DNA of 64,000 bases from Takakia lepidozioides (taxonomy: Eukaryota; Streptophyta; Takakiopsida; Takakiales; Takakiaceae): contig CM060731.1 in the NCBI GenBank assembly GCA_030704615.1, forward strand, positions 12,090,001 to 12,154,000, written 5' to 3'. Position numbers and translations under genes: made by a program. Positions 41,281 to 53,131 of the stretch are shown piece after piece; position 1 is the first letter of the stretch, and the number at the start of each line of letters is the position of its first letter. Below the pieces are notes generated by a model. The model ran no database searches. It saw nothing but the letters and a program-made list of their open reading frames with translations, and was not told where the DNA came from.

Positions 41281-42173
41281 GACCGAGCGATTTACCTAAA
41301 CCAGCGTAAGTATCTTGAAGATATCTTAAGGCGCTTTGGTATGGCTGAAAGTATGCCAATAAATACCCCGTTTGTCCCAAATTGCAAACTCTCAAAGGAG
41401 ATGAGTCCTAAGAGTGCTACAGACTTGGAGACAATGAGAGATGTTCCCTATCAAAGTGTTGTGGGAAGTCTCATGTATCCAATGGTCTGTACTAGGCCAG
41501 ATATTGCACAAGCAGTGGGGGTTGTAAGCCAATTTGTGGCTAACCCTGGGCAACTCCATTGGGTTGCGGTAAAGCGGATTTTCCGTTATCTGAGAGACAC
41601 ACTGGACTATGGTTTGTGCTTGAGAAAGAACAATGATAATGTTCAATTGGATCAAGTGGGTTCATATGGTCAGATAGTGCTTGCAAAAGCACAGAGCTAT
41701 ATGGTTATTGTGATGCAGATTGGGCTGGTAATGTTGATGACCACCACTCTATATCTGGCTATGTTTTTAAGCCAGCAAATGGAGTTGTAAACTGGAGTAG
41801 CAAGAAGCAATCTACAATTGCTATGTCTTCGACTGAGGCAGAACATATGGCTGCATCTCAAGCTACAAGGCAAGCATTATGATTATCATCATTTCTATCT
41901 AGTATTGGTCGTCCACAGAGGGATATCATGGTCATATATGATGACAACCAAGGATGTATTGCACTCTCAAATAATCCAATGTTTCATGCTCACACAAAGC
42001 ATATTGAGAAACATCATCATTTGGTACGAGATAAGACTGAAGCTGGAGTTGTCAAGCTGGTATATTGCAACACCAACAACATGGTTGCAGACATATTGAT
42101 AAAAGGGCTTAGTGCTGAAAAGCATGAACGCTTTCGAGGCTTGATGGGAGTAGTTAAGTGCTTAACTTGGTAA
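41281..42173 (+). pseudogene. copia RT end and RNase H
   Basis: It begins at YLNQRKYLEDILRRFGM, in the last part of the reverse transcriptase, so the catalytic YVDD region is absent. RNase H motifs follow: SMSSTEAEHMAASQA-like sequence with a stop, DDNQGCIALSNNP, and HTKHIEKHHHLVRDK. A frameshift near 41690 splits it. Confidence 0.85.
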
Positions 42174-42179
42174 CTCGTT

Positions 42180-42188
42180 GAGTGGGGA
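42180..42188 (+). other. copia polypurine tract
   Basis: A purine-rich GAGTGGGGA lies directly before the 3' LTR, in the position where plus-strand synthesis is primed. Confidence 0.65.
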
Positions 42189-42573
42189 TGTAAGAAATCA
42201 ACTCCTGACCAAGTTACTACTACCTAGAGTTACTGTGATGACAAATCAGGCTTCCATAATAGCAAAGCTGACAAGTCACAGTTAACAATAGAGATAAGCC
42301 TCAGTTAGCTAAAAGATAGCTAAAGTTAGCTTTAGTTATTACTGACTCAAGTCATTGTACGAGAATAGCAGGTGGAGATAACTTAAATAAAAGCATGGAG
42401 TTACGCTATAGTTATATCAACTATTCTTGGATTGGACTTCTTGGATTGGACTTTGAGTATAAATATGAAGAGCTGGGAGGGTGGACACACAACTTGTTGT
42501 GGTCATATGGTTGGGTGGAGAGTTCTCAATAATCAATTCATCTTTTATCTCTATTCTCTGTCGAATTCCAACA
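42189..42573 (+). repeat. copia 3' LTR
   Basis: Starts TGTAAGAAATC and ends CCAACA. It carries TATAAATA at 42458-42465 and a small local duplication of TTGGATTGGACTT near 42428 that the 5' LTR lacks. The number of LTR differences indicates an old insertion. Confidence 0.9.
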
Positions 42574-42579
42574 CACACA

Positions 42580-45540
42580 AGGCTATTTTTCCATTTCTAT
42601 TTTTGTTTCGAGACTACACTATTATCTCCGGATTGTCACGAAGATATCTGAGGAGCTCGACCAAGGCTCATCTTCTCTGTGTAACTATGAAAGCCTCCTG
42701 ATCTTTGACACACACAAAAGACAGTCATATGTCTGGATCCTTTCTGGATCCTCTGTGAGAGAAGACTACCATACCGGTTTGGTAGGTTTTGCAGTAAGAT
42801 ATGAGAAAAATAATTGATGAAAACATAACCATAAAAAAAAAAATTAGTTTTGTACGAGTTTTTAAGCCAAACTTGTCTGCATTCTTCTTCATGCTTATTT
42901 TTTTCATGTGAAATGGAATCACAAATGGGGCCTCAATGTGTTCTTGCCTTGGAAACTCATTTGGAAAGATGTATGGCGGAAGGAAGGCAACAAAATTGAC
43001 AGCTTTCTTGTGGAAACTCACAAATAAGATTCTGCATGTCTTGCTGATCATTTCCCTGACTCTGCCTTCTTTGATTTGTGTGCTATCAAACATTGCTTGC
43101 TTGGTTGTTGCACGACAAAAGTGAAAGTATGCCGCAAAGAAAATGCAAATTATGGTGTCTATTGACCCCATAAGACTACTTAGTGCCTTCTAGTGGGAAA
43201 GTGGACACGGACACCTTTGTGACACACCAGTGTGGATTAAACCCACGACGGTATGTGCCCATTACCACATAACTTGGTTGTTCAGTCCACCTAGTTTCCA
43301 CCTCGGTCCCCCTAAAATAAACACAACATCAGATGTCGGTGCTCTTATTATATTGCAGGGCTTCCTGCACTATTGAAGGAAAAAAAACAAAAAAGTCATT
43401 TCTTGATCTATGCAACTTAATGGGATCTTGGCATCCACCAAGGTAATGCCAGAAGTTGCCAGACAGCAGACCCTTGCTGCAACTTCTGCAAAAGTTCTTC
43501 CTTCCACTATTTGCTTTCCACTGCTCTTAGTATCTGTTGTCTGTTTCTCGTAATATGGTTCATTGCATGAGATGTACATGGTCATTTTATCCGCAGGCCG
43601 TAGATTCGAGTGTTTGCAAGACCATCTTTTGTGTGCTCTGGAGTATGTATGTCTTCCCAACTTTTTTAAGCATAGTCATGGTTGGTCACACGACATCCAC
43701 TTCCACGGTACTTTCCACCATCTAAGTTGAGCCCACTTGAGTGATGAATGACAACCGAGGAGCACCCATACCTACACATACATACCCACCTCATTGCGTC
43801 CCACTTTTTTCTCACAGGTGCACAAATTGACAACAACCCGGATCTTCTCCAGCAAAAATTGTGGTCCCTCTCATTTCTGGCCAGGCAGTATTACCCGATC
43901 AGCAGCGAAACACCCGGCTGGTGCTGATCGGCGCCCGTGCCCCCCCACAATTGAGTATATCTATCCAACTGAAAGATTCTGAAGAATAGAGGCCTTCTCC
44001 AGGATCGTCCACAGACATGACTGATACCCAAGGCACCTAAAGGGAGGCATCAAAAGAAAGGATTTTTATTACCATGACTGGAGGACATCATCTTGCACGT
44101 CTACAGCACTGTAGTAACCCCCAGTGGCAGTATCTACATAGATGCTGGCTAGAGGCTTATAAAGATTCACTCAGATTGCATTGAAGGCTAATCACATGCA
44201 TGAAAGCATTGCACTGGGCAAAGTCTACCATCCGGAGGACAGGTAGCATAAGACAAGCCTATCTCACAATCAGGGCTGGAAAGGCTTCATGTCCACTCAA
44301 AGTGATGCATAGCATCTCGAAGTCAGGCATCCTTGCAGGTGTTAGAACCTGCAGCATGGGACACCCCACATCGTTTGCAGTGACAATGGGGTTATGTTGG
44401 CTGGAATGAGGTAAGGGCCTTGAAGGTCGCAAGGACGGTCTTAAGAAAAGGCAACCCAAGTTCAACCTTGTTCTCGGTCACCCACCATCCAAGTGTTGCA
44501 GCTTGCCAGCTTCCAGAAGAACCTCACTGGACAGAACAGAGCCAGACACTGAAAGGCAAAACAGCTCACCAAGGTCTCCACCATGATTTGGAAGGGGTTT
44601 GCACCTCACTTTCGTTTCTGCATGCCAGGCCCTGCTCAAACGCCTCTAGTCTTTGTCTGCAGCACAGAACCAGATATGCATCTTTCTCCGTCACCCTTAA
44701 TGCACAAGCCCAACAGATTATATGTATCCAGGATCAAAATGTCTCCATAAAACTTCTCTCTCAAGTTTCTCCTTCTTTCTCTCTCTTGCTCAGAGCCGAA
44801 GTTTGCTTCTATGTGAATTCTGTAATTTTTTAATGTGATAATTGAACCTTTAGTTGTCACAAAGTAGCATCATCTCCTGGGCGTACTAAGTTGCATTTCT
44901 GAGCCCAAAGCTTGCTATTTGTAATCTATTCTCCAAGACCTGAAAATAATTGGGCAAAATCTTGACAACTTTAGCGAAACTCTCATGGAAATCTGGCTAA
45001 GTGTAAATTTATGTTGGAAATGTAGCAATAGTAGCTGTGTTCTTTTAGTTAGCTAATGCAAACAATCCATATCCCAAGCCCTTAACCCTTACCTATTACA
45101 AAAGGTAGGCAAGAAGATACTTACTTTGTGTCATTAACACGGCCGTGTAAACTCCAGCGCTTGCGGAAGCCCTCCATGCCCTCCACCCCACTTGCCAGGA
45201 TCAAGTGCCTAGCACATGTGCATGTAAGTCAGGCATCCATGTTCATCTGCATTGTATCACAAAGGTACAAGTACTGGGATCAAAAGGGTTCAGTTGAATT
45301 TGTGCAACCTAATATTTCATATCAGTAACAATTCTAGACCTGAGCTTGCTGAGACATCACTCCTACTTCTCACCAGGTCCTTGCTAGAATATTACTGACA
45401 CTGTCAGATTAAGGCGCTTTTGGCAAGTCAACGAAAGCAATGTTCAGGGCTTGAACTTGTGGGAAGTTATTTGGCAATGGAGAGTCAATGCAAAGCCTGT
45501 AAAGTTGTCCTTATCAGAAGGGTTAAAATTTGTTATGAAG
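42580..45540. other. intergenic, nothing recognised
   Basis: There are many short open frames but none with splice support or a family signature. A run of 12 or more A residues lies at about 42832. Confidence 0.45.
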
Positions 45541-45543
45541 ACC

Positions 45544-47250
45544 TCATGAGGCAAGCCTCTCCTCCAATCCCTGAGGAATAAGATGCATTACAAACCGTTC
45601 TAGAGTGGATACTTCAGACTGGAGTTGAGCTTCACGCTCTCTAGCTGCCTCCTCCGGAAGTGTGCGGGCCAATGTTCTTTCACTGTCAACAATCCTTCGT
45701 CTTAACTCTGCATCCTGCACATCGTCCCAAGGATATGTACACCTATATATCAGGCAGTTTTTCACATCCCCTCCTTTGTGGAATCCACAGGAAACAGGAG
45801 ATACTTCCGGCAGAAAGCCCACTTGTGACAGTATGGTCCTGGATTCAAATATGTCGGCAAAGGGTCCACCCAGCCATGGGCAGCAGCATTGCCCAGCATC
45901 TTGGGTAACTAAGGGGTTTTGATCCTCTGCCAAAGAAAAGAGCAAGACCAGTCCCCAAAAGTGCACACCTCCTATCAGGACAAACCCTGATGAAAAAGGA
46001 GGCACCAGAGTGGCTCGAACCAAGCTTGCCTTAGCTTAGTAACAATCAAGAACTGAAAGTTAAAGAGGCCCCCAAGTCTTGTGAATGCCAAAACCACACA
46101 AAACCCTTACAGAAAATGATATATTTCAATGGACCATTAGCCAGATGCTGCATCTGGTCTTAAACCATGGAATCTCAGCAGACCCCTTGATCCCCACAGT
46201 TGTTGGAAATTATTTCTTATTGGTTGTGCAATGTGTAAATAGATCAGAACGGCAGCTTAGTACAGATCAGACGTACTCTGTTCCGGTTAGAGGCTTAAGG
46301 ACTCAATTCCAAAATAGAAAAAACAATGTAAAAACATGAATGAGGGTGGGAGAAAGGCAGTATACCCGTTCCTGAGCACAACGACGATACAAAATGATGT
46401 GGTCCTGACAGAAAGGTTCTATGTCATTCGCATGGAGACCTGCCTTCAACACAAGCCCTAAAAGATATTAAAACTATGCAGAGAGTCAGCTGTATCTTTC
46501 GTGAAGATGCTTCTCCGTTACCAAAGAAAGTGGACAAAGGGCTTCGTATTTCTCTGTAAGCGTTCCCGTAGTAATTTTGGACGGGTTAATTCAACTGACA
46601 ACAGAGTACGGGGAACAACATTGACCAACTGCCAACATCTCACTCTGAAGATTGATCCATTCTAGGTGAGAGTTGACAATGTGTGGGTCTTACAGAGAAA
46701 CAGCCTGCGAAGAGAGGTAGTGCAGAGATTCAAGCCCTCTAGAACGTGGGGTGCAAGCTCGGGTGGTACGACCGGTGAAGAAGGACCCAACATCAGGTCA
46801 TCCCCAGTCAAAATCGTCTCCTCTGTCATCCCTGTGAGCTGTTCTCGTCTGTAGAATTGACACCCACAACAATGTAGAGGGTAATGCAAAGACAAGTAGC
46901 CCCGCGCACGGGAATTGATCACTGCACAGACTGTCTCATCGGGCTACAGCATCCACGACCATGATGTTTAGGTTTAAGCTTAAGCCCAGACATGGCAGCA
47001 ATTTCGAAATTCTACCTCTGACCATATTGCAACGAACAGATGGCCAACAAACCAACGGACGTCCATAAACTACAAAGAGAACGAACTAGCGTCTAAAAGC
47101 GCAACGAAAGAGAGACCCTTTCTTGGGTCGTAGAAGCTCATGAGCTTCAGTCTCCAAGAGTGAAAACCTTCTCTCTTCTTTGATGTGATCTGCGCAACGG
47201 TAGTAAGAAATTGGAAAATCCCAGCTTGTCCTTTTCTCTACATTGTACAT
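45544..47250 (-). CDS. small CX9C-motif coiled-coil protein, unidentified
   Basis: Four exons join in phase on the minus strand: 47250-47168, 46848-46694, 46457-46366 and 45714-45544, giving about 166 residues. The start is the ATG of MYNVEKRTSWDF in a GTCGCCATG context; longer upstream frames exist but are not needed. The middle is LTGDDLMLGPSSPVVPPELA. Then comes a helix with CQDHIILYRRC (a CX9C spacing, as in mitochondrial intermembrane-space proteins), followed by a charged helix ELRRRIVDSERTLARTLPEE with coiled-coil character up to the stop. I do not recognise the family for certain. A mitochondrial CHCH-like protein is possible, but only one clear CX9C is visible. No transit peptide is evident. 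Confidence 0.6.
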
Positions 47251-47259
47251 GGCGACTGC

Positions 47260-48370
47260 AATTAAGCTTGAGATGCCACCCGCCCTCCGCCGCGCTGCGG
47301 ATTGCGCAGGGAGAGAGCATACCGAAGGCCCTGTCTTCTCCTTCTGTGGAACTGGCAGGAAGTGGCACATCATGCAGCGCAGTAGCGGGTAAGGCTGCAG
47401 AGAGATAGTGGTTCTTGGCAATGCCAGGCCCCAGAATTTTGGACGTGATGACAGTTATACCCATCCGGCCTCCGGCGATGCCGAACGAAGGTATTGACAT
47501 GCAACTCTTTGCGTACTTGTTTGGATGCTTAATCTATGCGCGTCTGAGCGATCCTGGCTCCATGTTGGTCCTTGAACCAACCCAAGTCCGGCTCAAACGC
47601 CAGAGTGCTCTCGCACAGCCAGCCACAATGCGGTTACATGAAAGGATCAGTGTTGAAATTGTGCTGATAGCAGTCCATTCGATTCCGCTGAGTGTGTAGC
47701 CTCCATCTGCAACATATATGCTGTGATTACATTGTCAGTCACTGCTCATGATTCAGAGCAGGGGCAAAGAGGGAGAGAGAAAGAGAGAGAGGTTAATTGT
47801 GGAAAGCTTACCCAAACAGTCCTCAATAAGACAAAGGTCAATCATCGTCTGGTAAAGCTATATACTTGAGCTGTATCACTCCCCGATACATACAAAGGCA
47901 ATTGGAAGCTGGCAAAGTTCTCATGTCCTTGTAGTTCTTGACACAGGCCAAACAATGAGTCAAAACCAGCTTTGTGACAAGTTCTTCTCAGATCCCTCAC
48001 AGTGGTGGGACAACATGTTTGATAAGGTTAGTTTATCTTTATTGAGGACGCAATTGAGTTTGTCAAGGACAAATATGACAGCAGTTGACATGACGGTATT
48101 TTGTGGAGTGGATTGTATCTCCAATTAATGGCAATGTTGCTGTTGCTCTCAGTGCCTTGTTCAAGGTTGTTCCCTGTGATTTGAAAGATGCTTGAAGCTT
48201 TGGTGGCTGTAGCCTGGTCTTGCAGGCCGTGGCTGCCGCCATAGCTGATCAGCTGACTGCTAGTCGTTTGCATAGAAAGGTCCGAGATCCCCATATTTCA
48301 GAGGTAAAGGCATAAAGGAGGCCCTTTGGATTGAAAGTTGGTCGGACCCTCCTTGGGTGAAAGCAGGGCT
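47260..48370. other. intergenic / PPR upstream region
   Basis: Open segments without stops reach from 48276 into the PPR frame but lack an ATG before 48378. No promoter element could be placed with confidence. A purine-rich (GA)n stretch is at 47768-47790. Confidence 0.4.
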
Positions 48371-48377
48371 AGCTCTC

Positions 48378-51300
48378 ATGATTGGAGGTCTAGCAAAATC
48401 TTCTGCCCATCCCAATTATGGTCGAGGAACAAGGCCTGGTCAAACAACCGTGGTGGAGGAATTTGAATATCAACCACAATCAGCCTGGCTTGAAGGATCT
48501 ACAGAGGGAGTCAGCAAGTCCTCTTCTGGCACTTGTGAGGATGTGAGGACACTATGTAAGGCAGGACGGCTGAAAGAGGCGCTGCACATTTTACACCAAA
48601 AAGTCATTCGGGCAGATTTCAATACTTATGTCTGTCTCTTGCACCATTGCGTAAACATGCAAGGCCTACTGGAGGGGAAGCAGGTGCATGCCCACATTAT
48701 CCAAAGTGGCTTCAAGCCAAATATCTTACTACTCAACACCATTATCAACATGTACGCCAAGTGCAAGAGTGTCGTGGATGCTCGCCAAGTGTTTGACAAA
48801 ATGCCTGAACGAGATATGTTTACCTGGAATATAATGATAGCAGGGTATTCCAAGCAAGGGTGTGCTAGGGAGGCATTTGAGCTCTATGAGCAGATGATAC
48901 GGGATGGGGTGACACCCAATAGGGTCACGTTCATTTGCGTTCTCAAGGCATGTGCCAGCCTGGCTGATCTTGAAAAGGGCATAGATGTCCATACTAACAT
49001 CATCAAAGCTGGGATTGTCCCAGATATGATTCTGGGGACTGCCCTTGTTGACATGTATGCCAAGTGCGGGAACATCAAGGATGCTCGTAAAATGTTCGAC
49101 AGTATGGCTAAACGAGATGTGGTATCATGGAACACCATCACTGCAGGATATGCTCAGCATGGGTGTGGTACAGAGGCTTTAGAGATATATGCGGAAATGA
49201 TACGGGAAGGGATGATCCCCAACAAGGTCACCTTCATTTCTGTTCTGAATGCATGTGCAACCCTGGTAACCCTGGAAAAGGGCATCGAGGTCCATGCTGA
49301 CATCATCAAAGCTGGAATTTTGCCAGATATCATCCTTGAGAATACCCTTGTCAACATGTATGCCAAATGTGGGAGCATAGAAGATGCACATAAAGTGTTC
49401 AACGAGATGTCTAAACGAGATGTCGTGTCATGGAACACGATAATTACAGGATATGCTCAGCATGGGTGCGGTAGAGATGCATTTCAGATGTATGAGCAAA
49501 TGAGACAGGAAGGGGTGAAGCCGAATGGGGTCACTTTCACTTGCGTCGTCAATGCATGCTCCAGCCTCGGGGCCCTGGAAAAGGGCAGAGCGGTCCATGC
49601 TGATGTCATCAAAGCTGGAATTGCACCAGATATCAATCTGGAAAATACACTAGTTGACATGTATGCCAAATGTCATAGCATGAAGGATGCACGGGAGGTG
49701 TTCGACAGCATGACGCAACGAAATGTGGTCTCATGGAGTGCTATGATCACAGGATATGCTCAGCATGGGTGTGGTAAGGAGGCTTTCGAGATCTATGACC
49801 AAATGCAACAGGAAGGGGTGAGGCCCAATGGCTTCACACTCACTTCCATTCTCAATGCATGCGCCAGCCTAGGAGCCCTCGACAGGGGCATAGAGGTCCA
49901 TGCTGCCATCATCAAAGCTGGGATTGCCATGGATATCATTCTGCAGAATACACTTGTCGACATGTATGCCAAATGTGGGAGCATAAGGGACGCACGCCAA
50001 GTGTTTGACAACATGGCTCAAAGAAATGTAATCTCTTGGAATGTGATGATCACAGGATATACTCAGCTCGGGTGTGGTAGGGAGGCTCTGGAGATGTATG
50101 AGCAAATGATCTGGGAAGGGTTGATACCCAACACTGTCACTTTCATTTGTGTTCTCAATTCCTGTGCCAGCTTGGCAGCCCTAGAAAAGGGTAAAGAGGT
50201 CCACGCTGGTATCATCAATGCTGGAATTGGGTCATGTATCAATTTGGAGAATACTCTTGTGAACATGTATGCAGAATGTGGGAGCATAGAGGATGCACGT
50301 GAAGTATTTGACAATATGATCGAACGAGATGTGGTCTCATGGAATGTAATGATCACGGGATATGGTGAGCATGGTTGTGGTAACAAGGCTTTCGAGATGT
50401 ATGAGGAAATGAGACAGGAAGGGGTGTCACCTGACAAGGTCACGTTCATTTGTGTTCTTAGGGCGTGTGCCAGCCTGGCAGCCCTGCACAAGGGCAAGCA
50501 GGTTCATGCTGACATTATCAAAACTGGAATTGCGTCATATATTAATTTGGAGAATACCCTTGTTAACATGTATGCTGAATGTGGGAGCATAGACGATGCA
50601 CGTCAGGTGTTTGAAAGTATGATTGAACGAGATGTAGTCTCATGGAATGCCATGATCACAGGATATGGTCAGCATGGGTGTGGCATGGAGGCACTGCAAC
50701 TATTTGAACAAATGCAAGAGGAAGGCTTGAGGCCAGATGGCATCACCCTTACATGTCTTCTCTCTGCATGTAGCCATGCAGGTCTAGTGCATGAAGGCCA
50801 TCATTTCTTTGATTCCATGACTCGAGACCATGACATCACTCCTACTCTGCAGCATTTTGGTTGCATGGTGGACCTTCTTGGGCGTGCAGGGCAATTGGAT
50901 GAGGCAGAGGATCTCATTAACAAAATGCCACTTGAACCAGGTGCTCTGGTGTGGGGGGCCTTGCTTGGTGCCTGCAGAATCCATGGGAATCTCAACATAG
51001 CAGAACGTGCAGCAAAACGTCTTCTCAAGTTGCAGCCACTGGATGCCGCAATTTACGTGCTCCTATCAAACATCTATGCTGCAGCTGGCAGGTGGGAGGA
51101 TTTAGCAAGGGTGAGAAAGGTAATGGACGAGAGAGGTGTCAGAAAGGAGCCGGGATATAGCTGCATCGAGGTGGACAACTGGGTGCATACATTTGCTGTG
51201 GAAGACAAATTGCATCCAGAAATCGACGGAATCCAAGCTGAGCTGGAGAGATTGTTTGGGCAGATGAAGGAGGCAGGTTACTTGCCTGACACACGCTTTG

Positions 51301-51557
51301 TGTTACATGATCTGGAGGAGGAGCAAAAGGAAGTCTCTCTTTGCCACCATAGCGAAAAGTTGGCCATTGCTTTCGGGCTCATCAGCACACCCCCTGGGAT
51401 GCCTCTCTGCATTACCAAAAACCTTCGGGTGTGTGGTGACTGCCACACTGCCGCCAAGTTCATCTCAAAGATTGTTGGGCGAACAATTCTTGTAAGGGAT
51501 GTCAACCGCTTTCACCACTTTCATGACGGTGTTTGTTCTTGTGCGGATTACTGGTGA
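48378..51557 (+). CDS. DYW-class pentatricopeptide repeat protein
   Basis: This is an intronless gene of 1,059 residues from the first ATG; the frame is open back to 48276 without an earlier ATG. PLS-subfamily PPR proteins bind organellar RNA, and the DYW domain is the cytidine deaminase for C-to-U editing. After a short leader, seven near-identical units of about 101 residues follow, each with MYAKCGS (or AECGS), a VVSWN-x-MITGY motif, and a KG-x-x-VHA-x-IIKAG segment. E/E+ motifs follow (YVLLSNIYAAAGRWEDLARVR, then GVRKEPGYSCIEV). The DYW domain has the zinc-site HSEKLAIAFGL, CGDCHTA and the exact C-terminus CSCADYW. All catalytic landmarks are present and the frame is intact. The leader could be an organelle transit peptide, but I cannot say which organelle. 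Confidence 0.94.
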   Translation: MIGGLAKSSAHPNYGRGTRPGQTTVVEEFEYQPQSAWLEGSTEGVSKSSSGTCEDVRTLCKAGRLKEALHILHQKVIRADFNTYVCLLHHCVNMQGLLEGKQVHAHIIQSGFKPNILLLNTIINMYAKCKSVVDARQVFDKMPERDMFTWNIMIAGYSKQGCAREAFELYEQMIRDGVTPNRVTFICVLKACASLADLEKGIDVHTNIIKAGIVPDMILGTALVDMYAKCGNIKDARKMFDSMAKRDVVSWNTITAGYAQHGCGTEALEIYAEMIREGMIPNKVTFISVLNACATLVTLEKGIEVHADIIKAGILPDIILENTLVNMYAKCGSIEDAHKVFNEMSKRDVVSWNTIITGYAQHGCGRDAFQMYEQMRQEGVKPNGVTFTCVVNACSSLGALEKGRAVHADVIKAGIAPDINLENTLVDMYAKCHSMKDAREVFDSMTQRNVVSWSAMITGYAQHGCGKEAFEIYDQMQQEGVRPNGFTLTSILNACASLGALDRGIEVHAAIIKAGIAMDIILQNTLVDMYAKCGSIRDARQVFDNMAQRNVISWNVMITGYTQLGCGREALEMYEQMIWEGLIPNTVTFICVLNSCASLAALEKGKEVHAGIINAGIGSCINLENTLVNMYAECGSIEDAREVFDNMIERDVVSWNVMITGYGEHGCGNKAFEMYEEMRQEGVSPDKVTFICVLRACASLAALHKGKQVHADIIKTGIASYINLENTLVNMYAECGSIDDARQVFESMIERDVVSWNAMITGYGQHGCGMEALQLFEQMQEEGLRPDGITLTCLLSACSHAGLVHEGHHFFDSMTRDHDITPTLQHFGCMVDLLGRAGQLDEAEDLINKMPLEPGALVWGALLGACRIHGNLNIAERAAKRLLKLQPLDAAIYVLLSNIYAAAGRWEDLARVRKVMDERGVRKEPGYSCIEVDNWVHTFAVEDKLHPEIDGIQAELERLFGQMKEAGYLPDTRFVLHDLEEEQKEVSLCHHSEKLAIAFGLISTPPGMPLCITKNLRVCGDCHTAAKFISKIVGRTILVRDVNRFHHFHDGVCSCADYW

Positions 51558-51559
51558 AG

Positions 51560-52395
51560 CAAGCAACATGCATGAACAACAGCCAACGTGTTGTCATATT
51601 AAGCTTTCCCAGGTGGACGGTTGCAGATGCTACCCTATCTCCCCTTGACATAAATGGAAGTAGTGGGAAAACCTCGTCCATAATCTGCACATGTCTCTCC
51701 TGGAACTTGCTCCATTTTCCAGTGGAGCCTCCACCAACACCCTCTCCCCCATACAATGTGCTCACAACCACATCTTGCACTTTTGTTTGCCCATAGGTAG
51801 TCCCATGAGATGCCCGTAAAAAAATCCGCAATGTGAGGCTTATTATTTCAACAGGCTCAGTGCCAGCCAGCTCTATCGTAACCAGACAGACCTTCTGTCA
51901 TAATCCACTTCACTGAAAACTTCCCAATTGCTGATGATGGGCTGGTCTTGCATGGTAAGCTCTCTCTAAACAAGCAGCATGCTCATTGTTTATTATCAGG
52001 TTGGTTATGGCCAAAGTTGGGCTGCCTGTGGTGTGCGTTAATCTGCACAAGCAAGGTATAGAAGGAACACCAACAATAGAAGAAATATTATACTCAGCCT
52101 CACTGTGTGATACATGTGTTTCATGTAGTATATTGTAGGTCCACAATTGTTCCAATTGCATTGGCAATGTGCACCTTGGACTACACTGTTTTTGGCCAAA
52201 AAGGAATCATCATTGACCCAACAATCTCGACCGGAGTTGGGCGTATTATTAGACATTCATCCATGCTAAGAGTCGAGGCAATGTGAGGCAATTTACGGAA
52301 CAATATGCTCAGCTGCAGTAAATCCACCTCAAACATTGTGTCCGTTTATTCATCAATGAAACACTCCTACTCCTACATTTGCTTTGGTGTTGTGA
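51560..52395. other. PPR 3' flank, nothing coding recognised
   Basis: Presumably holds the 3' UTR of the PPR gene. Short open frames on the minus strand have no resemblance to known proteins. Confidence 0.4.
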
Positions 52396-52403
52396 GTCTA
52401 AAC

Positions 52404-53131
52404 CAGTGTTGTACTGGTATGTGCCAGTAGGCCCGGGTATGTGCACTGGTATGAATAAGGGTATTGTAGAACATACCAGTTGGGTATGTCTTGGGGCATA
52501 TACCCCAGCTATACCATGGACCCGGGTTTTGAACACTGGACCTACCCACCTACCTACCATACCAGTCTAAGTATGAGCTACTTTCATACTCCGCTCCAGA
52601 CCCGTATTGAGGATTGATGAACCCAAGCTAGCATGGGTATGTGTAATGATACAATAGGGGTAGAAGGTATGGCGTACAATGAGCAGCATACAAGGCACAA
52701 TATGCAGGATTTCTTCAGTTTTTGGAAGGCTTTTCTCCCATTTGTTACAATCCAGCCTGTTACAATACAAAGACCTTCACTAATTTATGAGCAATACAAT
52801 TTAGTTTGCATGGGCATGTGTGATTGCAATTTTCTTTTACCTTTTGTATGTTGCCCTCAATCTGGTTTTATTTCAGCTTTGAATACAGTATGATGACTGT
52901 TAGGGTATACCATACCATTGCACATGATCCCCCCATATGTCATTTGAGTTTTTGCCATACCCATGCCTGGGACCAGGGTATCTCAAAATTGGAAATACCC
53001 ATACCCATACCCATACCCATACCCTGGCCAGTCCTAATCTACCCCGGGCCCTACTAGTTGGACCCAAGAGCCAAGTTGGACCTACTAGTACCAGTCTGGT
53101 ATATCAAAATGGACATACCAGTACAACACTG
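52404..53131. mobile_element. hAT-type nonautonomous element, 728 bp
   Basis: Inverted termini begin CAGTGTTGTACTGGTATGT at both ends (perfect over 19 bp). An exact 8 bp target duplication GTCTAAAC lies at 52396-52403 and 53132-53139. The CAGTG terminus and 8 bp duplication are the hAT signature. Subterminal regions are crowded with GGTATG/CATACC motifs, and a (CCCATA)n run lies at about 52998-53026. There is no transposase. Confidence 0.93.

Larger units (their letters stand above)
38625..42573 (+). mobile_element. Ty1-copia retrotransposon with internal deletion
   Basis: The element is 3.95 kb long and has both LTRs, a primer-binding site for initiator tRNA-Met, a purine tract, and CACAC directly before and after (38620-38624, 42574-42578). 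Gag, protease, pre-integrase, integrase and RNase H can be read in order, but most of the reverse transcriptase is missing and the frame is broken in several places. Confidence 0.92.

Noticed and set aside
47251-47500. Longer N-terminus for the CX9C gene
   Set aside because: Two overlapping frames are open upstream, but neither shows a conserved segment. The ATG at 47250 has the better context.
48028-48294. Minus-strand frame upstream of the PPR gene
   Set aside because: No conserved motif or splice support; it looks like a chance frame.
49154-50497. Long minus-strand frames over the PPR gene
   Set aside because: They are shadows of the repeated PPR units, repeating with the same period.
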